A DNA stretch of 20,321 nucleotides, from positions 1 through 20,321 of the forward strand of contig JAWODV010000057.1 in NCBI GenBank assembly GCA_046483075.1. Direction: 5' to 3'. Below, one piece after another: positions 14,399 through 20,321 of the stretch (position 1 is the first letter of the stretch; each line of letters begins with the position of its first letter). The notes beneath the pieces were generated by a model. The model was not told the DNA's origin. It did no database searches and was given only the letters and a program-made list of their open reading frames with translations. Source of the stretch: JASMTM01 sp046483075 (GTDB taxonomy: Bacteria > Thermotogota > Thermotogae > Petrotogales > Kosmotogaceae). Made by a program: the position numbers and the translations under genes.

Positions 14399-15628
14399 AT
14401 GAAAAAGCTACTTTTGTTTGTCATTCTAATGTTTGCTTTCACAGTATTTGTTTCAGCAGCGAATGTAACAATTTGGTTCGCGGGTACCACCGGTTCTCTA
14501 ATGGATCTTGTCGATAATGAAATGATACCTGCTTTTGAGAAAGAAAACCCTGATATAAATGTTAGAGCTGAGTTTATCCCCTGGGGTGAACTTTCTACAA
14601 AACTTACAACCTCTTTTGCAGGAGGAATTGGTCCAGATATCTTCATGCATGGGCAGGCTGCCATAGCAGGCTTTGCTACTAACGAAGTAATAAGACCAAT
14701 CGATGACCTAATTCCTTTACTGGAAGATCCATCAGATTTCGGTGCTTCACTGGATGTAGGGAAATACCTGGGTAAAGCATACTTTGTTCCCGTTTTCGGT
14801 TCGGGACAGCTCTTGGTTTACAGAGAAGATTTCTTCGAAGAAGCTGGCCTTGACCCTAATGAACCCCCTATAACCTGGGAACAACTCGAAGCATATGCCA
14901 AAGCCACTACTGAAATAAGTAATGGCCGTATAACAAGAGCAGGTCTGGCATTGCCTGTTGAAGGAATTGACATTCAGCAAATATGGACTGGCTTTCTCGT
15001 TCAAAATGGTGGAAGATTATTTGATGAAGATATGAATCCTGTTTTCAACTCTCCTGAAGGTGTTGAAGCTCTTGAATTCTATGTCGATTTGATCAGAAAT
15101 CAAAGAGTATGTCCTGAAACAGGAATTACTTCTGTTGGAAATGTTCCTCCAGTTGGAGCCGGAACTGCTGCAATGGCCTACATGTCAATGGAACTGGTTA
15201 ATGATATTATGCTCTACGCTCCTGAAGTAGAAGATGAAATAAGTGTTGCATTATCTCCAGCGAGGTATCAGAGAGGAAGTTTCTATTCATTTGCAGGATT
15301 TATGGTTTCTAACAGCACCAAAGATTTAGATGCAACAACAAAGGCCCTCAAATACTTTACATCAAAAGAAGCTATCATAGAAATCAACAAAGCTCTTGGT
15401 TCATTACCACCAAGACAATCATCCGTACAGGCTGAATTTGTAGCGGAAGATCCTTTACTTCAAATGTATGTAAAGGGTTCAAAATACGCTTTCGGTAATC
15501 CAAATGTACCTTTCTGGGTACAGGCAAGAGATATAATATCCAAATATCTGGAAAGAGCAGTTAGAGGTGTTTTAACACCTAAAGTAGCGCTGGATAGAGC
15601 AGCGAATGAAATTATTGACCTGAAATAA
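14399..15628 (+). CDS. Sugar ABC transporter substrate-binding protein (family 1, CUT1/MalE-like)
   Basis: This is the extracytoplasmic receptor of the CUT1 importer encoded downstream. From ATG 14399 it has 409 residues with a clear signal peptide (MKKLLLFVILMFAFTVFVSA, cleaved near 20/21, no lipobox). The mature part starts NVTIWFAGT and has MIPAFEKENPDINVRAEFIPW, then GIGPDIFMHGQAAIAGFA, typical of SBP_bac_1 proteins. GTAAMAYMSMELVN (about 255-270) matches the usual 'G-x-aAM' strand. The frame extends to ATG 14336, but GGAGG at 14387-14391 and the signal peptide fix the start at 14399. It lies 4 nt after the barrel gene. A strong hairpin follows the stop codon. The ligand is unknown. Confidence 0.94.
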   Translation: MKKLLLFVILMFAFTVFVSAANVTIWFAGTTGSLMDLVDNEMIPAFEKENPDINVRAEFIPWGELSTKLTTSFAGGIGPDIFMHGQAAIAGFATNEVIRPIDDLIPLLEDPSDFGASLDVGKYLGKAYFVPVFGSGQLLVYREDFFEEAGLDPNEPPITWEQLEAYAKATTEISNGRITRAGLALPVEGIDIQQIWTGFLVQNGGRLFDEDMNPVFNSPEGVEALEFYVDLIRNQRVCPETGITSVGNVPPVGAGTAAMAYMSMELVNDIMLYAPEVEDEISVALSPARYQRGSFYSFAGFMVSNSTKDLDATTKALKYFTSKEAIIEINKALGSLPPRQSSVQAEFVAEDPLLQMYVKGSKYAFGNPNVPFWVQARDIISKYLERAVRGVLTPKVALDRAANEIIDLK

Positions 15629-15639
15629 TTCATTTTTTC

Positions 15640-15664
15640 CGATCGGCCTGAAAAAGGCCGATCG
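15640..15664 (+). terminator. Strong intra-operon hairpin between binding-protein and permease genes
   Basis: CGATCGGCCT (15640-15649) pairs perfectly with AGGCCGATCG (15655-15664) around the loop GAAAA. The next bases are TTCTTATT, a poor T tract, so it may terminate only partly. Such hairpins after a binding-protein gene commonly protect the upstream mRNA and lower permease expression. Genes on both sides belong to one transporter. Confidence 0.75.
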
Positions 15665-15689
15665 TTCTTATTAAGGAGTTAGGTGGGAA

Positions 15690-16580
15690 TTGACAAAACT
15701 CAAAAGTATGCAAAAAAGAATAACTATTACTGCAATCATTTTTATCGCTCCAGTTCTGATATATAACATAATTTTCAGGATTGCTCCAATATTCATATCG
15801 CTAGCACTAAGTTTTACGAGTTATAGCGGATTCAAAGAACCTGTTTTTGCCGGTCTATCCAACTACATGAAGCTTTTCGGCGATGAAGAATTCTGGAATG
15901 CCATTTTTGTAACATTTAAATTCTCATTAGAAGTACTGCCATTAAATATGATTATTTCCCTTTTGCTGGCTGTTCTGGTAAATTATTCTTTTAAATTTAT
16001 TGGAATTTTCAGAGCAATTTACTATTTACCAGTCATTACGCCCATGGTTGCAGCAAGCATGATTTGGCTTTGGCTTTATGATCCAAATTTAGGGCTCTTT
16101 AACTATTTACTCGCTTTCTTCGGGTTTTCTCCTGTAAGTTTTTTGAGAGACCCATCAACAGCGCTTGAGTCAGTAGCTGTAATGAGGATTTGGAGGGGTG
16201 TGGGATGGAACATGTTGATCTATCTTGCTGGATTGCAGGGTATTCCAAAACAGCTATATGAAGCAGCAAGTATAGATGGAGCAAAAGGTTTTAGAAAATT
16301 CTTTAGTATAACGCTTCCATTGCTAAGAAATGTGCATTTCTATGTACTGATTGTAGGATTGATTCATACACTTCAGACATTTACAGAAGTATATGTCATG
16401 ACAAGCGGCGGTCCATTGGGTAGTACAACGACTGTGGGACTTTTAGTATATCGCGCAGCCTTTGATTATCTGGAAATGGGATATGCCTGTGCTATGTCAT
16501 TCATTCTTGGAATCATGATAATGGTCGTTTCAGTTCTATTCTTCATGATAAACAGAAGAAAGGAAGAGGAGTTGACATAA
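15690..16580 (+). CDS. Sugar ABC transporter permease, CUT1 first subunit (MalF/UgpA-like)
   Basis: This is one half of the membrane channel of the CUT1 importer. Six hydrophobic segments are visible in 296 residues, beginning ITITAIIFIAPVLIYNIIF. The binding-protein-dependent transport EAA loop reads YEAASIDGAKGFRKFFSITLPLL (about 190-212), where the ATPase docks. Periplasmic loop and VMTSGGPLGSTTTVGLLVYRAAF are typical of the family. The start appears to be TTG 15690, with AGGTGG and AAGGAG upstream; the next Met (MQKR, seven codons on) has no better ribosome site. It ends in TAATG, sharing one base with the next gene's ATG. Confidence 0.93.
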   Translation: MTKLKSMQKRITITAIIFIAPVLIYNIIFRIAPIFISLALSFTSYSGFKEPVFAGLSNYMKLFGDEEFWNAIFVTFKFSLEVLPLNMIISLLLAVLVNYSFKFIGIFRAIYYLPVITPMVAASMIWLWLYDPNLGLFNYLLAFFGFSPVSFLRDPSTALESVAVMRIWRGVGWNMLIYLAGLQGIPKQLYEAASIDGAKGFRKFFSITLPLLRNVHFYVLIVGLIHTLQTFTEVYVMTSGGPLGSTTTVGLLVYRAAFDYLEMGYACAMSFILGIMIMVVSVLFFMINRRKEEELT

Positions 16581-17428
16581 TGAAAAAAAGCACTCTAATA
16601 ATAATTCTAATAATTGTTGCAGTAATAATGGGAGCTCCTTTTTTCTGGATGGTATCATCATCTCTAAAACCAAACTCCGAACTTTTTGCATGGCCCCCTA
16701 CGCTTGTTCCAGATAATCCTACAATACAGCATTATAATGACGCCTTAAGTACACTGGGCTTTTCCAGATATTTTTTAAACAGTGTTATTGTTTCTGGACT
16801 TTCAGTTGTAATAAATTTGTTTTTTTGCTCTCTGGCAGGATATGCATTCGCACGACTTTCGTTTCCTTATAAAACAGTTATATTTTTACTTTTGTTGAGT
16901 ACGATGATGATTCCTATTCAGGTTACACTGATTCCAACCTTTCTCATTGCCAAGTCATTCCCTCTTGTAGGAGGAAATAATATTTTTGGTGCTGGAGGAA
17001 CAGGTTTACTTAATACTTATCCAGGTCTATTAATTCCACATATCATGAATGCTTTTGGCGTTTTCATAATGAGACAGTTCTATCTTCAATTTCCAAAGGA
17101 ATTATCTGAAGCAGCCAGAATAGACGGAGCGGGTGAAATTAAGATTTTCACAAAAATATTTTTGCCCCTTGGAAAACCGGCTATGGCAGCATTGGCAATT
17201 TTTACCTTTACTCAAAGCTGGGACGATTTTCTCTGGCCTCTTGTTATCACCAGTGATAACACAATGAGAACCATGCAACTTGGTTTGGAAGTTTTTAAAA
17301 GTAGATACACCACTAATTGGGGACCACTGATGGCTGCGACATCGTTATCAGTTATTCCGGTAGTAATTATTTTCTTGTTGTTCCAAAGATATTTCACAGA
17401 TACCGCATTGACAAGCGGAATAAAGTAA
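16580..17428 (+). CDS. Sugar ABC transporter permease, CUT1 second subunit (MalG/UgpE-like)
   Basis: This is the other half of the CUT1 membrane channel. In 282 residues there are six hydrophobic segments, starting STLIIILIIVAVIMGAPFFW, then the family-typical MVSSSLKPNSELFAWPPTLVP loop. The EAA loop reads SEAARIDGAGEIKIFTKIF with LPLGKPA after it (about 176-200). The C-terminal FTFTQSWDDFLWPLVIT segment is characteristic of MalG-type subunits. The ATG overlaps the preceding TAA by one base, so the two permeases are translationally coupled. No ATPase gene follows, so a shared MsmK/MalK-type ATPase encoded elsewhere is presumably used. An AAGGAG site lies just past its stop codon for the next gene. 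Confidence 0.94.
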   Translation: MKKSTLIIILIIVAVIMGAPFFWMVSSSLKPNSELFAWPPTLVPDNPTIQHYNDALSTLGFSRYFLNSVIVSGLSVVINLFFCSLAGYAFARLSFPYKTVIFLLLLSTMMIPIQVTLIPTFLIAKSFPLVGGNNIFGAGGTGLLNTYPGLLIPHIMNAFGVFIMRQFYLQFPKELSEAARIDGAGEIKIFTKIFLPLGKPAMAALAIFTFTQSWDDFLWPLVITSDNTMRTMQLGLEVFKSRYTTNWGPLMAATSLSVIPVVIIFLLFQRYFTDTALTSGIK

Positions 17429-17442
17429 AGGAGTTTTAATAT

Positions 17443-18774
17443 ATGAATAATCAATATGACGTAGTTGTTGTTGGAGGAGGTATCGCTGGTGTTTCTGCAG
17501 CTATTTCAGCTGCAAGAATGGGAGCATCTACCCTTCTCATAGAAAAGAATATGATGCTCGGAGGAGTATTGACTCAAGCCCTTGTTATGCCTATGATGAC
17601 CTTTCACTCACAAAAGAGAAAAACCATCAGTGGAATTGGACAGGAAATTGTCAATAGATTGATCAATGTAAAAGGTTCACCCGGACATATCAATGATCCC
17701 ATTGGTTTTGTCAAAACAGTAACACCTTTTCAACCAGAAAAGATGAAAACAGTTCTTCTTAAAATGGTCAAAGAAGCCGGCGTAGATTTATTGCTTGGAA
17801 TGACCTGTTCCGATGTAAAAGTAGAGGACAGTTACGTTAAAGAGATACAACTATGTAATGAGTATGGCGAGCTTAAGATATCATCAAAAACATTTATTGA
17901 TGCTACTGGAAGTGGAAATCTCGCAATTAGATCGGGGTCCCCTTACGTGGAAGGTGATGGAAATAGACATAATTGTCAACCTATGACACTGGCACTACAT
18001 TTGGGCGATATAGATAAAGAAATAATTATTAAATACATAAGAAACAATCCATCTGACTTTGTTGTTGATGAAAAAACAGATCATAATTATTTAGCTGTTG
18101 CTGGCTTTTTCGAACAAATGAAAAACATTGACAGATATGATGTGAAACTAAAGCGAGATAGGCTTCTTTTCTTCGAATTACCCTTTTCAGACAATCAAAT
18201 AATAATGAATACAACAAGGTATTCTGGATATGCGGGGGATCCTCAAGAATTAACAGAAGCACAGTATCTCGCTTCTACCGACATATGGAATTTTATGGAT
18301 TTTTTGAGGAAAGAAATTCCTGGTTTTTCAAATGCAGAATTAGTACAAACCGGTTCCTCCATAGGAATCAGAGAAACAACACATGTCAAAACAGAAAAAA
18401 TCATCACAATTAGCGATTTGACTTCTAAAACAACATATTCAGATAGTATAGCTGTTGGTTCATATCCCGTCGATATACATCTGCCATCCAATGGAGAATT
18501 AAAAACAATAACACTCCCATATCCTGGAGAATACCAGATACCTTTTTCATCATTATTGCCCCAAAAAATAGAAAATGTTTTGCTTGCGGGAAGAGCTCTT
18601 GGTGCAGATCATCTAGCGTTTTCAGCTGTGAGAACCAGTCCTCTGGCAACAGCTACCGGGATGGCATCAGGAATCGCAGCAGCCTATTCAGTTGAATCGG
18701 GTATTCCTGTAAAACTATTAAATAACAACATAATAAGAGACATCATTATTGAAGCTGGAGGAATCGTTGAATGA
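17443..18774 (+). CDS. FAD-dependent oxidoreductase (PF12831-type)
   Basis: This is a predicted flavoenzyme of 443 residues acting in the cytoplasm. YDVVVVGGGIAGVSAAISAARMG (5-27) is an FAD-binding Rossmann motif, with Glu34 in LLIEKN for the ribose. MMLGGVLTQALV (37-48) resembles the post-Rossmann 'GG-x-x-T' segment of FAD_oxidored proteins. FIDATGSGNLA (151-161) is the second FAD contact, and NVLLAGRALGADHLAFSAVR close to the end, with TATGMASGIAA, is the closing FAD motif. No CxxC or iron-sulphur ligands are evident. AAGGAG lies 9 nt before ATG 17443, and the TGA overlaps the DUF4127 gene by 4 nt. The reaction is unknown; the context suggests oxidation of a carbohydrate taken up by the linked CUT1 transporter. 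Confidence 0.9.
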   Translation: MNNQYDVVVVGGGIAGVSAAISAARMGASTLLIEKNMMLGGVLTQALVMPMMTFHSQKRKTISGIGQEIVNRLINVKGSPGHINDPIGFVKTVTPFQPEKMKTVLLKMVKEAGVDLLLGMTCSDVKVEDSYVKEIQLCNEYGELKISSKTFIDATGSGNLAIRSGSPYVEGDGNRHNCQPMTLALHLGDIDKEIIIKYIRNNPSDFVVDEKTDHNYLAVAGFFEQMKNIDRYDVKLKRDRLLFFELPFSDNQIIMNTTRYSGYAGDPQELTEAQYLASTDIWNFMDFLRKEIPGFSNAELVQTGSSIGIRETTHVKTEKIITISDLTSKTTYSDSIAVGSYPVDIHLPSNGELKTITLPYPGEYQIPFSSLLPQKIENVLLAGRALGADHLAFSAVRTSPLATATGMASGIAAAYSVESGIPVKLLNNNIIRDIIIEAGGIVE

Positions 18775-20138
18775 AAATTGCAGTGTTACCAATGGATAAC
18801 AGACCACCAAATTATCAGTTCTTAGAACGTTTAGCAGATATGTTTCAGGTAGACCTTATTTTGCCTCCCAAAGAAAAATTAGGTTATTACATGGAACCAG
18901 CACCTGCTAGTGAACTCGGGGAATGGATCATTAACCAGGAAGCTGATGTTTACATAGTATCTGTTGAAATGTTGGTCTATGGTGGTCTGATAGCATCTAG
19001 AGAAAAGGGAATCAATACCAAAGAATGTCATTCCAGAATGAAGAAAATAACATCGTTAAAAAATAAACATCCCAAAAGTAAAATATATCTTTCGTCTATT
19101 GTAAGAAGAGCATCAGTTTCTACATTTTCTAAAGAGTCTCAGCATCTCTGGGACAAAGTAAATGCATACTTCAAAGCTATCGCAATTGATGATAAAGATA
19201 AAGCCAATGAAATAGCAAAAGAATTGCCTTCAGGTTTTATAGATGAATACAGATCCCTGAGAAATCGCAACCATGAAATAAATAAGAAAGCAGTTGAGTT
19301 AACCAATCAGGAAATTGTAGATACACTGGTTCTCGCTCAAGAAGATACCTTTGAAAAAGGCCCTCAGCAAAAAGAAATTGAAGTCTTAGAAGAAATAGCA
19401 GGAGATCTACTTAACGAGAGAATATTCATACATAACGGAGCAGATGAAGTTTGTCAGGAACTATTAGCTAGGGCATATAATGTACCAAGTAAACTGAGAA
19501 TCAGTTACGATTCCCCTGAAACAGCAGAAAAAGTAATGGATTTTGAAGATAGACCATTTCAAAAAAATATCTCATCACATCTTCAATTATGTAGACTTAA
19601 AAAAGACAGTTTGGCCGAACGAAGTCTAGTAGTTGCTGGAACAAACGTAAACCTTGCATTGAAAAAACTGGACGAAGAATTCGTTCGATGCAGAGATGTA
19701 GGACTTGTAGATATCATCAAACCCAATGGCGGAAAGATTGATTTAATTAACTCAGTTGGTTTGGGAAGATTAAGTTCACTTTATGCTTATTCTGCATGGA
19801 ACACTGCATCTAACAGTCTTGGTACAGTTTTGGCAATAATGTGTTTACAAAGTCCCGATGTATTTGAAGAAAAAGCAAGAACTAAGTTCCTTCTTGAAAG
19901 GTTCTTGGATGATTACCTATATCAGGGTGTACTCAGAAACGAATTAGAATCAAAGTTAAGTAAAATTGGTGGCGATCAATTTCATGTGTCAGGAACTCCA
20001 GATATACTGGAAAACTTCAAAAAGTACTACCTAAAAGAGGCAAATGAAAAGCTGCTTAAACCTTTATTTGAAAATAAACTCATATCTCATAAACCAAGAA
20101 TAACTAAATTTGAATTGCCATGGGACAGTGCTCATTAA
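18771..20138 (+). CDS. DUF4127 family protein, probably C-terminally trimmed
   Basis: The family is recognisable but its function is not known to me. Marks are LPMDNRPPN (6-14), ADVYIVSVEMLVYGGLIASR (58-77) with the 'D-x-Y-x-x-S-x-x-m-l-x-YGG-l-x-SR' signature, LAQEDTFEKGPQQKE (188-202), HNGADEV (221-227) and AYSAWNTASNSLGTVLA (339-355). There is no signal peptide. It starts at ATG 18771, inside the last codons of the FAD enzyme gene (ATGA overlap), implying coupled translation and perhaps a shared pathway or complex. The C-terminus reads FELPWDSAH and stops. I recall family members ending LPW-x-R-x-F-E or similar, and phage-derived sequence begins right there on the other strand, so the last few residues were probably replaced. 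At 455 residues it is a little short for the family. Confidence 0.85.
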   Translation: MKIAVLPMDNRPPNYQFLERLADMFQVDLILPPKEKLGYYMEPAPASELGEWIINQEADVYIVSVEMLVYGGLIASREKGINTKECHSRMKKITSLKNKHPKSKIYLSSIVRRASVSTFSKESQHLWDKVNAYFKAIAIDDKDKANEIAKELPSGFIDEYRSLRNRNHEINKKAVELTNQEIVDTLVLAQEDTFEKGPQQKEIEVLEEIAGDLLNERIFIHNGADEVCQELLARAYNVPSKLRISYDSPETAEKVMDFEDRPFQKNISSHLQLCRLKKDSLAERSLVVAGTNVNLALKKLDEEFVRCRDVGLVDIIKPNGGKIDLINSVGLGRLSSLYAYSAWNTASNSLGTVLAIMCLQSPDVFEEKARTKFLLERFLDDYLYQGVLRNELESKLSKIGGDQFHVSGTPDILENFKKYYLKEANEKLLKPLFENKLISHKPRITKFELPWDSAH

Positions 20139-20321
20139 AAAGCACAGCAGAAATCGTATAGGCAATAGAGATGGCTGTGCTCTTGGCGTGCCCTCTAGGA
20201 GCAGCAATAGCCACCCACCTATGATCAGAAGTACACATACTCCATAGATCCGTATGGAAATCTGGAGATGGGCCAGGTCTTCTTGCTCAACATACTCCAA
20301 TAAATAGTCAAGTTTTGCCTT
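20130..20321 (-). pseudogene. Frameshifted and truncated phage terminase large-subunit fragment
   Basis: Reading leftward from the edge, one frame gives KAKLDYLLEYVEQEDL. A second frame then gives PSPDFHTDLWSMCTSD followed by RWVAIAAPRGHAKSTAISI and AYTISAVLFNEH. APRGHAKST (20176-20202) is the Walker A loop typical of tailed-phage terminase large subunits. The two frames must have been joined before an indel at roughly 20255-20275, because the second frame has TGA at 20287-20289 and the first lacks the P-loop. The similarity stops at about 20130-20140, where the DUF4127 gene ends on the other strand. The Walker B and nuclease parts are missing. The start codon lies beyond the window. This is a relic, not a working gene. 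Confidence 0.7.

Noticed and set aside
20064..20300. Minus-strand frame of 78 codons at the right edge as an intact gene
   Set aside because: Only its first residues resemble the terminase; after about 20265 the similarity moves to another frame. The leucine-rich remainder and its overlap with DUF4127 mark it as a frameshift artefact.
1..20321. CRISPR arrays, tRNA or rRNA genes, riboswitches
   Set aside because: I looked for regularly spaced repeats, tRNA cloverleaf motifs and conserved riboswitch cores and saw none that I could support.

Overview
The window looks like an accessory sugar-uptake and sugar-modification island from an AT-rich bacterium, most likely a member of the Thermotogota (Kosmotoga/Mesotoga/Petrotoga-like). 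This rests on protein style, strong GGAGG-type ribosome sites that often overlap the preceding stop codon, and dense sugar ABC operons under ROK and LacI control. It is inference, since no rRNA or core marker is present.

Left edge (1-856): the 5' part of an IS3-type insertion sequence on the minus strand. orfA is complete, an A9G slippery run follows, and orfB leaves the window. A short repeat-rich spacer lies between the element and the first metabolic gene. At 857-1870 is a Gfo/Idh/MocA oxidoreductase paralogue that has lost the block carrying its catalytic Asp and His. A 620-bp AT-rich spacer follows, with a possible relic of a secreted-protein start.

Minus-strand operon 1 (10736 down to 2491): an intact Gfo/Idh/MocA dehydrogenase, a DegT/StrS-type PLP aminotransferase, a ROK regulator, an RbsB-like binding protein, a putative TIM-barrel glycosidase, an RbsA-like double ATPase and an RbsC-like permease. 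Spacings are tens of bases at most, with several overlaps. A good promoter lies at 10806-10833 with a candidate ROK operator just downstream. The content suggests import of a glycoside, amino sugar or aminocyclitol, hydrolysis, and interconversion of keto and amino forms.

Divergent centre (11332-13705): a third Gfo/Idh/MocA gene reads leftward and a LacI-type regulator reads rightward. The 343-bp space between them holds two copies of the palindrome TGCAA-N3-TTGCA, one at the lacI-type promoter.

Plus-strand operon 2 (12704-20138): LacI regulator, an unassigned small TIM-barrel protein, a CUT1 binding protein, a strong intra-operon hairpin, two CUT1 permeases with no ATPase gene, an FAD-dependent oxidoreductase of the PF12831 type, and a DUF4127 protein. 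The last five genes are tightly packed, and the final two overlap by 4 nt. This is the best candidate for an undescribed pathway, because the two enzymes and the TIM-barrel protein have no obvious assigned substrate.

Right edge (about 20130-20321): a frameshifted, truncated phage terminase large-subunit fragment on the minus strand runs tail-to-tail into the last codons of the DUF4127 gene and seems to have trimmed its C-terminus. The island is thus flanked by mobile-element debris on both sides.
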